Below are positions 53,212 through 62,151 of a stretch of DNA of 64,000 nt, in pieces. Source of the stretch: Pilimelia anulata (GTDB lineage Bacteria; Actinomycetota; Actinomycetes; Mycobacteriales; Micromonosporaceae); the NCBI RefSeq assembly GCF_014647895.1, contig NZ_BMQB01000009.1, positions 176,052 through 240,051 of the forward strand, read 5' to 3'. Under the pieces are notes generated by a model, which was not told where the DNA came from, searched no databases, and saw only the letters and a list, made by a program, of their open reading frames with translations. Position 1 is the first letter of the stretch; the number at the start of each line of letters is the position of its first letter. The translations under genes and the position numbers were made by a program.

Positions 53212-53850
53212 ATGATTATCAAGCGAGCACTGGCGGCGGCGACGGCGGCAGTCGCCGTGTCGAGCTCGGGGGCCCTGGTCGTTGCGCCGGCCCGGGCATC
53301 CGTCGCGATACCCATCTACAAGGCTGTGGGCATGACCGGCACCGGTTGCGGCAGCGCCCACGACGACACCATCGAGGTCAACGAGGAGAACGGAGAGATC
53401 ATGGCTGCCTTCCACGGCCTCAGCCTCGACGTCGAAGAAGGACGGAGAAGCGTGTCGTGCGAGGTCAAGTTCCGCATCATCTCGCCGACCAATGACCGGT
53501 ACGCACCGGCCACGGTGACGAACGAAGTCAACTACAACCTCGGGCTCGATCTGGCCGCGACCGTCGACATCTCCTACGACCTCTCCACCGGCGGAACGCT
53601 CGCCCCGCCGACCCACCGGGCCTACACCGGCGGCAGTGTCGACGGCGTCCCCCACCAGGGCAAGGAGGTCGTGAGCGCTGCCATCCCCACCGGTGTGGTC
53701 GAGTGCGGACAGGACCCGGTGTTCACCGTGCGCTACGACCTGAACCTCACCGGGTCGGGCGAGATCGAAGGAATCACGGTGATCGACCGCATGGAGTCGG
53801 TCCTGACATTCCCCGACGGCATGGAATACAACGTCACCCGCTGCCCCTGA
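53212..53850 (+). CDS. DUF4360-like secreted protein (solitary copy)
   Basis: The 212-residue product has a signal peptide (RALAAATAAVAVSSSGALVVAPARA), then MTGTGCGSAHDDT, RSVSCEVKFRIISP, VECGQDPVFTVRYDLNLTGSGE and a terminal NVTRCP. The G-x-G-C start, the second cysteine strand and the C-terminal cysteine pair are the same pattern as in the array at 26-29.7 kb. Codon use is a little less GC-biased than in the array. Function unknown. Confidence 0.7.
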   Translation: MIIKRALAAATAAVAVSSSGALVVAPARASVAIPIYKAVGMTGTGCGSAHDDTIEVNEENGEIMAAFHGLSLDVEEGRRSVSCEVKFRIISPTNDRYAPATVTNEVNYNLGLDLAATVDISYDLSTGGTLAPPTHRAYTGGSVDGVPHQGKEVVSAAIPTGVVECGQDPVFTVRYDLNLTGSGEIEGITVIDRMESVLTFPDGMEYNVTRCP

Positions 53851-53921
53851 GTCAAACAGGGCGCAGGGTCGATGGCAAAAACGGGCCACCTGGCCCTTCC
53901 TGAAGCACGTAAGGAGAAATC

Positions 53922-54386
53922 ATGGGGATTCTTGCACTGGGCTTGACTGCGACACTCGCGGTGACACCCACAATTTCGTACCACCGGGACCGGGACGCCA
54001 CAGAGTGCGTCCTTGTTTCGCAGCGCCCCGCAGCAGGCGAATCAGTGTCCGCCCTCAGATCCGTGTGCGGCGACGCCGCGAAGAAGGTGATGAGGGACGA
54101 CTTGATGGTGGCGAAGCTCTACATGGATGCAGACTACCGCGGGACCGGGCGTGTCCTTTACGGCTCGGCTCCTTGCGACGGCGAGGGCTACACGTGGGAT
54201 CTGCGGCAACAAGAGGGCTTCGGGTGGGTCGTCAGCTCGTTCAAGCTATACAATCGGTGCAACGAAGCGATCGCTTTCGGTGCTCGAGACGCCTCGGTCG
54301 GCAAGATCTTCCGTGGAAACACCCCTAATGTTGGGCCAAATCTGAATGACAATATCGGAAAATTCACCATCGTAGCGCGTGGCTGA
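53922..54386 (+). CDS. Secreted beta/gamma-crystallin or I36 inhibitor-like protein
   Basis: The 154-residue protein has AAGGAG 6 bases before ATG and a short hydrophobic N terminus (GILALGLTATLAVTPT). The segment LYMDADYRGTGRVLYGSAPCDGEGYTWDL and FGWVVSSFKLYNRCNEAIAFG resembles the Greek-key motif of the streptomycete protease inhibitor SMPI/I36 and bacterial crystallins (LY.d.nY.G...). Four cysteines are present. It may inhibit a protease or stabilise the envelope. Its last 199 bp are antisense to the end of the opposing long frame. Confidence 0.5.
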   Translation: MGILALGLTATLAVTPTISYHRDRDATECVLVSQRPAAGESVSALRSVCGDAAKKVMRDDLMVAKLYMDADYRGTGRVLYGSAPCDGEGYTWDLRQQEGFGWVVSSFKLYNRCNEAIAFGARDASVGKIFRGNTPNVGPNLNDNIGKFTIVARG

Positions 54387-56191
54387 TCTGTCGCTGGAAT
54401 CGCGGTTCGAGGGCGTCGCTGCTCGATGACCGGCTCGAAGACGACCGGTAGCGTGGTCGCCGACCGTACGGTCAGCTCCTGGTAGTCGGGGTCCCCGGCG
54501 TGCGCGTCCAGGGTTACCCGGGCCGGCCCGGCGACCGGGAGTGGGTCGCGGATGACGTCCGCCTCGACGATCTGCCGGGTCGGTTCTCCGGCCCGGCAGG
54601 CGATTCGGACCTGACCCGACTCGAGCTGTGGGAGGTTGTCCTCCCGCGACTGCCGTACCTCGGCCCACAGTCTGACCTCGGTTGACTTGCTGCAGGTCAC
54701 CGTTACCGGCAGGTACGCCCGCGCGCTCACGTCACCGAAGGTGGCCGACTGCGTCACACCGAGGGCCACGGTGAGGTCCGGGGGCTGCGGTGGGTTGTCG
54801 ATGAGCACCCGCCCGCGCAGCGCGCTGGCGCTGTTGTGGCACCGCTGGGTGAACTCCGCTGCCAGCCGTTCAACGTATCCGTGCGCGGTCAGTCGCAGCG
54901 CCGTGATGGTGAACTCGCCGGTGGTCGCGCAGGCTCGGCCGTCGCCGCTGAGGTCGAGGAACGGGCGCCCGTCCACATCGCTGCCGACCGCGTCCGCGTA
55001 CCGGCCCACGCGCAGCGGCTGCCCGGAGGCGGCCCGCAGTTCGAGAGTCCAGCTCTTGCTGTCGCGGCCGCTCACGTCCAGCTTCACCGCGTTCTCGGCG
55101 AGGAAGTGGTGGGCGTCCCACCTGTCGCCCCCCGATGCTCCGTACGTCCACTCTCGGCCCCGGCTGACGTAGTCTCCGGGGTCGCCGCTGAACTCCAGCG
55201 AGCCGGCCGCGACGGGCGGCAGTCGCCGACCCGCGACGCCGGCGCCCGACGGTGCGCCCCTGCCGGCCAGGGTGGCCGCGCTGGTCGGCAGGGTGGTCGG
55301 CGGGACGGCCGCCACGGTCACGATGGTCCGCGATCGCGCGGTCTGGCGTACGGGGAAGTCGGGATCGTCGGTCGCCGCCGTCACCTCCACCTCCACCCGG
55401 CCGTCAGCGAACGGGGTGACGTCGGCGGCGGTACTGCCCGACCACGCGGCCGGGACGCCGGGCCGGCAGGCACGGTCGCCGGTGATGCTCAGCGGCTGGC
55501 GTAGAAGGTGGCCGTCAACGGTCTGCCGGGCCTGCGCCCACACCGTCACCGTGACGGGCTTGGTGCAGGTCACCGCTCCGGTGAAGGTCGACCGTCCGGT
55601 GGCGGGGCTGCGCGCCGCCGTCCGGTCCACGGCGCTGGTCAGCACCAGTTCAGCCAGGGGCGGGGCGACCACCCGGACGTCCCCGGTGAGCACCCGGGTG
55701 CTGGCGTCGCAGGTCATCCGGAAGGCCGCGGCGATGCGCTCGATGTAGCCGTGCGGCCCCCGCACCAGCTCCGTGACGGTGAAGGACCCATCGACCCGGC
55801 CGCAGGCCCGGCCGGGCGCCCACACCGCGAGGCCCGGCGCCCGGCCGCGATCCGCGGGTCGGACGGCGTGGGGATACTCGCCGACGGCCAGCGGGGTGCT
55901 CCCCGGTCCAGCCAGCTCCACCGCCCAGTCCTCGCCGGCTGAATCCCGGACATCAACCCGCAGCAGACCTCCCGTGGTGGTGTACGCACTCAGCCGATCG
56001 CCGCGCGCCGGCGAGAACGTCCACATCCGACCGCCGGTGAGGTACTCGCCGGGTTCGCCGGACAGCCGCACCACGCTGTCCGGCGGCGGGTCACCGGCGG
56101 CCCGGGCAGGGCCCACCGGAGCGGTGCCCGGGACGGCCAGCAGAGCGACAGCCCCACCGACCGCCCGCCACATGATGCGGAACAGCCTCAT
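54188..56191 (-). CDS. Large exported protein with two homologous halves
   Basis: The 667-residue product starts at ATG 56191 behind GGGGGAGGG. Signal peptide GGAVALLAVPGTAPVGPARA, then two related halves of about 250 residues: GEPGEYLTGGRMWTFSP..RACGRVDGSFTVTEL..HGYIERIAAAF and GDPGDYVSRGREWTYGA..RACATTGEFTITAL..HGYVERLAAEF. Each is followed by a cysteine-containing beta-rich domain (FTGAVTCTKPVTVTVWAQARQ; LPVTVTCSKSTEVRLWAEVRQ). No family is recognised. The last 70 residues lie opposite the neighbouring gene and look non-native, so the original stop may have been lost. Confidence 0.7.
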   Translation of the reverse strand: MRLFRIMWRAVGGAVALLAVPGTAPVGPARAAGDPPPDSVVRLSGEPGEYLTGGRMWTFSPARGDRLSAYTTTGGLLRVDVRDSAGEDWAVELAGPGSTPLAVGEYPHAVRPADRGRAPGLAVWAPGRACGRVDGSFTVTELVRGPHGYIERIAAAFRMTCDASTRVLTGDVRVVAPPLAELVLTSAVDRTAARSPATGRSTFTGAVTCTKPVTVTVWAQARQTVDGHLLRQPLSITGDRACRPGVPAAWSGSTAADVTPFADGRVEVEVTAATDDPDFPVRQTARSRTIVTVAAVPPTTLPTSAATLAGRGAPSGAGVAGRRLPPVAAGSLEFSGDPGDYVSRGREWTYGASGGDRWDAHHFLAENAVKLDVSGRDSKSWTLELRAASGQPLRVGRYADAVGSDVDGRPFLDLSGDGRACATTGEFTITALRLTAHGYVERLAAEFTQRCHNSASALRGRVLIDNPPQPPDLTVALGVTQSATFGDVSARAYLPVTVTCSKSTEVRLWAEVRQSREDNLPQLESGQVRIACRAGEPTRQIVEADVIRDPLPVAGPARVTLDAHAGDPDYQELTVRSATTLPVVFEPVIEQRRPRTAIPATDQPRATMVNFPILSFRFGPTLGVFPRKILPTEASRAPKAIASLHRLYSLNELTTHPKPSCCRRSHV

Positions 56192-56300
56192 CAGATCGCC
56201 CTCCCCCGAATCGCGACGCTGGTCGGGCACGACGATAGTCGGCATCGGAGCGGCGCACGGACCGCGGCCGCATGTGCCGCACTGCCCACGCGCATGTCGC

Positions 56301-57062
56301 TCACCACCCGGTGGCTGTTGCCGGTGGTGTGCTGGCCGGGTCGGCGGGCCGGGCGATGAGGTCGGGCAGGTGTTCTTCGCGGGTGAACAGCATGCGGCAG
56401 GTGGTGCCGGTGGCGTGGGTTACCGGCCGCAGGAACCTCAGCTTGTGCCGCGAGGGATCGATGGCGTCGGCCCAGTTGAGGTCGAAGCGACACAGAATCG
56501 GTTGCAGCGGGCGACGGTCGACGGCGGCCAGTACCTCGTGGAAGAGGCAGCGGCGCACGTCCAGCACATAGGTGTCGCCGTCATCGACGGGCCGCTCGAA
56601 GTGGAACGACGGACCGAAGTAGGACTGCTCGCGCTGCTTGCTTGCGGCGACCAGCGTGGTGAAGGGGTCGTCGGTGCGGTCGAGCATGTCGCGGGTGCCG
56701 GTCAGCATCTGCTCGCGTAGCGGGCTGTTGAGGCAGTCCTCCACGATCGCGGCCGCCTCGGTGGGGCCGTACACCGGCTCCAGGATGTCGTACGTCGCCA
56801 CGGCCAGCGTCGTGAATCGGGCGTTGGCCGCGTCCATCGCATTGGCGACCAGGGGTTCGACCTGCCTGTCAAGGGCGGCCAGCCGGCGCCGCACCAGCGC
56901 GTCGATGGGTTGCGCCCATGCGGCGACGGCACTCGATTCCACCGTCTGCAGCAGGCGGGTGAAGAAGGCACGCTCGATGACCGGGGTCCAGTCCGCGGGG
57001 TCGTACTGCGGCTGCTCATGCTGCTCGGGGGCGACAGGCTCGGGGGTAGTGGTGTCCGTCAT
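56301..57062 (-). CDS. L-2-amino-thiazoline-4-carboxylate hydrolase-like protein
   Basis: The 253-residue protein shows the pattern of the ATC hydrolase family: a helical N-terminal region, then YVLDVRRCLFHEVLAAVDRRPLQPILCRFDLNWADAIDP and RFLRPVTHATGTTCRMLFTREEH (a cysteine in the RC...CRFD motif and a G-T-T-C-R motif near the end). Known members open the thiazoline ring on the way to cysteine. No pathway partner is adjacent and its relation to the thiazoline NRPS 8 kb away is uncertain. No signal peptide, cytoplasmic. Confidence 0.55.
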   Translation of the reverse strand: MTDTTTPEPVAPEQHEQPQYDPADWTPVIERAFFTRLLQTVESSAVAAWAQPIDALVRRRLAALDRQVEPLVANAMDAANARFTTLAVATYDILEPVYGPTEAAAIVEDCLNSPLREQMLTGTRDMLDRTDDPFTTLVAASKQREQSYFGPSFHFERPVDDGDTYVLDVRRCLFHEVLAAVDRRPLQPILCRFDLNWADAIDPSRHKLRFLRPVTHATGTTCRMLFTREEHLPDLIARPADPASTPPATATGW

Positions 57063-57320
57063 GGTGGTCCCTTCCGGGGGGGACCGTGCGGGGCCGGCCG
57101 AGCACTGGTGTCAGAGCATGGCTGGACGCCCCGTACGGCCCGGGGTTGACCAGCGCGCTCCACCACCAACCGGCGCTGCGAGATGACGGTTCCAGTCAAG
57201 AAGACCGCCGGCGCCGCGTCAAGAGCGCCGGGCCCCCGGCTACCGAGGGATCCGCCGCCGTCCGTGCCTAAGTTGCCGGATCGGTCAGCCGATTGATGAG
57301 GTGATGACTGGGAGCTGGTG

Positions 57321-58532
57321 ATGTTTTCTGCGGATCGGGTTCTCGGCGCGTGCGTGATCGCGGGCGTGGCCCTGGCGCTGGTCTGCGTCCATTCGGTCGC
57401 GAGTGCGTTCAGTCGGACGACGTCGAATTCGGGCAACAGCATCGGCTTGAGCAGTGCCTTCAACGCGGGTGCCCTGTACGGGTGGGGTGACAACACCACC
57501 GGCCAGATCGGCCTCGGCAACACCACCAGTCCCCGGACCAGTCCGTTGCAGGTCGGCTCGGCGACGACGTGGGTGTTCGCGTCGACGTCGAACCAGCCCG
57601 TCGACGACGCCGCGACCGGGCACACGTGCGCGCTCCGGTCGGACAACACGCTGTGGTGCTGGGGCGCCAACAACCAGGGCCAGCTCGGCCGGGGCAACAA
57701 CACCAACACCTCGTCACCGGTGCAGATCTCCGGCTCCTGGAGCCAGATCGCGACCGGCGGCTACCACACGTGCGGGATCAGGACCACCGGCACGCTGTGG
57801 TGCTGGGGGCAGAACGACTTCGGCCAGCTCGGGCAGAACAACACCACCGCCTACAACACCCCGCAGCAGGTCGGCTCGGGCACCAACTGGAACGACATCG
57901 CCGCCTCGAACGTCCAGACCTGCGGCATCCGCGGCGGCGCGGTCTACTGCTGGGGCGAGGGCATCAACTACAAGCTCGGCAACTCCAGCACCGCCAGCCA
58001 GGACCTGCCGGTGACCACCAGCAGCAACACCACCCACACCGCCATCACCGTCGGCCGCCAGCACGCCTGCGCCCTGCGCAGCAACGGCACCCTCTGGTGC
58101 TGGGGCCTCAACGACTCCGGCCAACTCGGCCGCGGCAACACCACCACCGCCCAGACACCCACCCAGATCGGCGCGCTGACCACCTGGACCTACATCGCCG
58201 CCGGCCGCGACCACACCTGCGGACTCAAGAGCGGCACCCTGTGGTGCTGGGGCCTGAACGACACCAACGAACTCGGCCTCGGCAGCACCGGCGACCGGAC
58301 CTCACCGGTGCAGGTCGGGTCCGCGACCGACTGGGCGAAGGTCACTCCCGGCAACGAGTTCACCTGCGCCAACCGCACCGACCGCACCATCTACTGCTGG
58401 GGCGACAACTCCTACGGCCAACTCGGCCAGGGCGACACCTCCGACGAGACCACACCCAAACTCGTGTCCGGCCGTACCGGCACCATCTACGCCGGCGGCA
58501 GCGGTAGCCACACCACCTTCTCCATCGGCTGA
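57321..58532 (+). CDS. Exported seven-bladed RCC1-repeat protein (copy 1)
   Basis: The 403-residue protein has a hydrophobic N-terminal signal (VLGACVIAGVALALVCVHSVASAF) followed by SRTTSNSGNSI, the opening seen in exported actinobacterial surface proteins. Seven RCC1 repeats follow, each with a W-G-x-N/D...L-G core (GWGDNTTGQIGLG, CWGANNQGQLGRG and so on) and a TLWCWG strand, with cysteines at fixed places. Together they should form one beta-propeller. Such propellers bind proteins or sugars; the partner is unknown. It is a paralogue of the gene at 60604. Confidence 0.85.
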   Translation: MFSADRVLGACVIAGVALALVCVHSVASAFSRTTSNSGNSIGLSSAFNAGALYGWGDNTTGQIGLGNTTSPRTSPLQVGSATTWVFASTSNQPVDDAATGHTCALRSDNTLWCWGANNQGQLGRGNNTNTSSPVQISGSWSQIATGGYHTCGIRTTGTLWCWGQNDFGQLGQNNTTAYNTPQQVGSGTNWNDIAASNVQTCGIRGGAVYCWGEGINYKLGNSSTASQDLPVTTSSNTTHTAITVGRQHACALRSNGTLWCWGLNDSGQLGRGNTTTAQTPTQIGALTTWTYIAAGRDHTCGLKSGTLWCWGLNDTNELGLGSTGDRTSPVQVGSATDWAKVTPGNEFTCANRTDRTIYCWGDNSYGQLGQGDTSDETTPKLVSGRTGTIYAGGSGSHTTFSIG

Positions 58533-58620
58533 CCCTCGGTACGCCTGCCGACCCACACTCTCGTGGTCGCGTTGATGTGCAGGGCGGGTCATTCTGCCGC
58601 GGAATTGCCGGTCGGTCGGG

Positions 58621-60180
58621 TTACATGTCGGTCAGGATTTCCCGGGTGACCGCCGCCTGCTCGGTCAGCACGCCGCTGATCATGGTTTGGGTCTCGTTGA
58701 TGCGGTCGACGATGGTGCTGATGGCCGTGAGCGCCGTCACGACGCTGTCGGCGTCGTCCTGGATGGCGGTGATGAACCCGGTGACGTCCCGGGTGGCCCT
58801 GCCGGTACCCTCGGCCAGGTCCTTGACCTCGCTGGCGACCACGGCGAAGCCCTTACCGGCCGCGCCGGCGCGGGCGGCCTCGATGGTGGCGTTGAGGGCC
58901 AGCAGGTTGGTCTGCTTGGCGATGGTGCTGATGAGGTTGACCACGTCGCCGACCTTGCCGCTGGACTCCGCGAGGCGCCCGACGGCCTGGTTGGCCTCGC
59001 GGGTGAGGGTGTGCGCCTCGTGGGTGACGCCGGTGGCCTGCACGACGTTGCGCTCGGCCTCCTCGATGGATTTGAGCAGCTCGCCGCCGGCCGAGCCGAT
59101 GCGGTCGGCGCGGTCCTTGATCCGTCCGATCGCCTGGGACACCAGGAAGGCGGTGTTGCGCAGCGCCTCGGCGCGGCTGTCGGACAGCCGGATCGACTCG
59201 GTGGCGAAGAAGTCCATGGTGCCGACCACCTCGCCGTGGACGATCAACGGCAGGCACACCCCGGCCCTGACGCCGGCGCGGCGGGCGGCGGGCGCACGCA
59301 CGCAGTCGCCCACGTCGGCCAGGTCGGGCACGAAGATCATGTCTTCGGCGGCCCACACGCGGCCGGCGAGTCCGGATCCCTTGGCGAAGCTGGCCTGCAT
59401 GGTGACCCGGCGGAACTCCTCGCCCGCGCTGCCGGACTCCAGGACGAACCGCAGCACCCGGTCGTGCTCGTCGACCGCCCAGTACGACCCGTACTGCCAG
59501 TCGAACTCCCGCCGGATCGTGTCCAGGGCGGAGCGCGTCGCGGCCTCGACGGTGCCGGCGTCGGCCACGTCGCGCAGCACGGTGTTCACGGCGGCCAGGT
59601 CGACGGCGGCGGCGCTCTGCCGCTCGGCCTCGGTGATCCGCTCGAGTGCCTGGGACACCAGCAGGCCGATGGTGCGCAGGGCGTCGAGCCTTTCCGGGGA
59701 CGGGTCGAGGACCTCGGTGGCGAAGAAGTCCATCGTTCCCACGACGGCGCCGTCCTCGAACAACGGGAAGCACACGCCGCTGCGCACGCCGACGCGCTGG
59801 GCGACGGGCGCGCGCACGCAGTCGGTCACCTCGCCGATGTCCTGCACGAACACCAGTTCCTGCTTCCGCCACGCCCGCCCCGACAGGCCCACGCCGTGGG
59901 CGAACGACGCCCCGAGCGTCACCTGCCGGAACTCCTCGCCGGCGTCGCCGGACTCGACCACGAACCGCAGGACCTCGGCGTCCCTGTCGATCCGCCAGTA
60001 CGAGCCGTACGCCCAGCCGAAGCAGCGGCGGACCGCGTCCAGCGCGACCCGGGCCGCGTCGGCGGATGTCCCCGCCCCGGTCAGGGCACGCACGACCTTG
60101 GCCACCGCGTCCGCGTCGCGCCGGGCCTCCCGCGCCGCGGCTCGAGCGGCGAGCAGATCGCGGTCGCGCCTACCGAGCAT
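58621..60180 (-). CDS. Soluble GAF-GAF methyl-accepting chemotaxis-type receptor
   Basis: The 519-residue protein has two GAF domains (about 30-180 and 205-350), each with an FGWAYGSYWRID/FDWQYGSYWAVD opening and a GVCFPL/GVCLPL..VVGTMDFFATE core. The C-terminal signalling hairpin has the tip KQTNLLALNATIEAARAG and VVASEVKDLAEGTGRAT. There is no transmembrane helix or HAMP domain, so it is cytoplasmic and senses an internal signal. It sits between two RCC1 genes that point the other way. ATG 60180 has GTGAGG 6 bases upstream; GTG 60216 is the longest start. Confidence 0.85.
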   Translation of the reverse strand: MLGRRDRDLLAARAAAREARRDADAVAKVVRALTGAGTSADAARVALDAVRRCFGWAYGSYWRIDRDAEVLRFVVESGDAGEEFRQVTLGASFAHGVGLSGRAWRKQELVFVQDIGEVTDCVRAPVAQRVGVRSGVCFPLFEDGAVVGTMDFFATEVLDPSPERLDALRTIGLLVSQALERITEAERQSAAAVDLAAVNTVLRDVADAGTVEAATRSALDTIRREFDWQYGSYWAVDEHDRVLRFVLESGSAGEEFRRVTMQASFAKGSGLAGRVWAAEDMIFVPDLADVGDCVRAPAARRAGVRAGVCLPLIVHGEVVGTMDFFATESIRLSDSRAEALRNTAFLVSQAIGRIKDRADRIGSAGGELLKSIEEAERNVVQATGVTHEAHTLTREANQAVGRLAESSGKVGDVVNLISTIAKQTNLLALNATIEAARAGAAGKGFAVVASEVKDLAEGTGRATRDVTGFITAIQDDADSVVTALTAISTIVDRINETQTMISGVLTEQAAVTREILTDM

Positions 60181-60603
60181 GGCCATCCTCACCACGTCGT
60201 CACCGGTCACGGCCACAACGGCACCACCAATAGCATTGGAGCCATCCGGTGCGAATAGCGCCGTTCACGCGCCCCGGGCGAATTCGGCCGCCATAGCTCC
60301 GACGGTACGGGAGAACCGGCGCCGGCGTGTGACATGCCCCGGTACGCGGCCGCCCGAGGCGGCGCGGCCTGCTCCGGCTTCACATGCTCCTCGGGTGCCA
60401 AGGGCCGCCACGTCCGCCCGCGGCACCGGCCACGCCCGGACCGATACTGCTTCGCCGCTGTGGATCGCCGGCGCCTCCGGCTGTGGCCAACTTCTCGGCA
60501 GAAATGCTGAAGTCCCGCTCGGGATGTCCGATGGGACTGCCGCGAACTCGACCGGCCCGCAGCGGCGGTCGGAGTTCGACTGCTCGTACGTCGGAAGGGC
60601 ACC
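60181..60603. other. Divergent intergenic region
   Basis: This region separates the minus-strand MCP-type gene from RCC1 copy 2. No gene, clear promoter or repeat was recognised. Confidence 0.4.
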
Positions 60604-61839
60604 ATGCTGGGTCGTCTCCGGGGCTGGCCCGCGCGAACCGCGCTGGCCGTCCTCGCGCTGACCGCGCTGGCCTCGCTGGAACCCGCCGGGGCGGCATTCT
60701 CCCGGACGACGCCGAATCCGGGATCGAGCCTGGCCCTGGACGGCGACTTCCTCGCCGGGCCGCTCTACGCCTGGGGCGACAACACCACCGGCAACCTCGG
60801 CCTCGGCAACACCACCAGCCCGCAGACCAGCCCCGTGCAGGTCGGCAGCAACACCACCTGGGTCGACATCGACACCGGCAACAACGCGCCGGACAGCACC
60901 TGGGACGGCCGCAGCGGCCACTCCTGCGGGGTCCGGTCGGCCGGGACGCTGTGGTGCTGGGGCCGCAACTACTTCGGCCAGCTCGGCCGGGGCAACACCA
61001 ACGACACCAGCAGCCCCGTCCAGATCGGCGCCGCCACGGACTGGGCCGATGTCGAGGCCGGCGGATACCAGTCGTGCGCGCTCAAGACCGCGGGCAGCCT
61101 GTGGTGCACCGGCTTCAACGACAACGGCCAGCTCGGCGTCGGCGATACCAATGATCGGACGAGCTTCACCCAGGTCGGCAGCAACACCACCTGGAAGCAG
61201 GTCAGCGCCAACAACGTCCAGGCGTGCGCGACCCGCACCGGCGGCACCCTGTGGTGCTGGGGCAACGGCGCCGACTACCGGCTCGGCAACAGCAGCACCT
61301 CCGACCAGACGAGCCCCGACCAGCTCACCGGTACCGGCTGGGACACCGTGTCGGTCGGCCGCCGGCACGGCTGCGCGGTCAAGACCGCCGGCACCCTGTG
61401 GTGCTGGGGCCTCAACGACACCTACCAACTCGGCCTCGGCGACACCACCAACCGGCAGACCCCCACCCAGGTCGGCGCGCTCAGCACCTGGCGGACCGTC
61501 TCCGCCGGCAACGACCAGACCTGCGCCACCAGGACCGACAACACCCTGTGGTGCTGGGGCGAGAACTCCCAGTACCAGCTCGGCCTCGGCGACACCACCG
61601 ACCGGCAGACCCCCACCCAGATCGGCTCCGCCACCTGGCTGCGCGTCAGCGCCGCCGAGAACTACACCTGCGGTACGCAGATCACCAACCGCACCGTCTG
61701 GTGCTGGGGCGACAATCCCGACGGCAACCTCGGCCAGGGCAACACCACGGACCGCACCACGCCCACCCAGGTGCCCGGGGTCACCGGTCGGGTGTTCGCC
61801 GGCGGCAACCAGACCACCTCCACCTTCGCCATCAGTTGA
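60604..61839 (+). CDS. Exported seven-bladed RCC1-repeat protein (copy 2)
   Basis: The 411-residue paralogue of the 57321 product has the same plan: signal (TALAVLALTALASLEPAGAAF), SRTTPNPGSSL, then seven RCC1 repeats (AWGDNTTGNLGLG, CWGRNYFGQLGRG, CTGFNDNGQLGVG, CWGNGADYRLGN, CWGLNDTYQLGLG, CWGENSQYQLGLG, CWGDNPDGNLGQG). The third repeat has CTG in place of CWG. Start ATG follows AAGGG. The two copies are close enough to be a recent duplication around the receptor gene. Confidence 0.85.
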   Translation: MLGRLRGWPARTALAVLALTALASLEPAGAAFSRTTPNPGSSLALDGDFLAGPLYAWGDNTTGNLGLGNTTSPQTSPVQVGSNTTWVDIDTGNNAPDSTWDGRSGHSCGVRSAGTLWCWGRNYFGQLGRGNTNDTSSPVQIGAATDWADVEAGGYQSCALKTAGSLWCTGFNDNGQLGVGDTNDRTSFTQVGSNTTWKQVSANNVQACATRTGGTLWCWGNGADYRLGNSSTSDQTSPDQLTGTGWDTVSVGRRHGCAVKTAGTLWCWGLNDTYQLGLGDTTNRQTPTQVGALSTWRTVSAGNDQTCATRTDNTLWCWGENSQYQLGLGDTTDRQTPTQIGSATWLRVSAAENYTCGTQITNRTVWCWGDNPDGNLGQGNTTDRTTPTQVPGVTGRVFAGGNQTTSTFAIS

Positions 61840-62151
61840 CGACGCGGGACGACCGGACGCGGCGGGCACGCCGGCAACGAGCCGGCTGGATGCTTGCCTG
61901 CACCCTCTACGGTCGCGTATGGCGCGCGACCATGCTGCCCGCCCGTGTCGGGCATGTGGCGGTCGGATGATCGGGTGGACCGTCCCCGCGAGAACGACCT
62001 ATCGATGCTCAGCAGCGTTCACACCACGTGCGCCCACTCAGACGCCCGCCCACCGCCGACCACGTCAACCTGGCGGATCGCACGGCGGTCGCCACATGCC
62101 AAGAAACCCTGACCCTGCCGTACCCCGAACAGCGACGCCTACGCTGGACCG
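61840..62151. other. Convergent intergenic region
   Basis: No supported gene lies between RCC1 copy 2 and the LysR gene. No clear terminator hairpin was identified. Confidence 0.4.

Noticed and set aside
57321..61839. Repeat DNA in the RCC1 genes as satellite repeats
   Set aside because: The periodicity is explained by the seven protein repeats in each coding frame.
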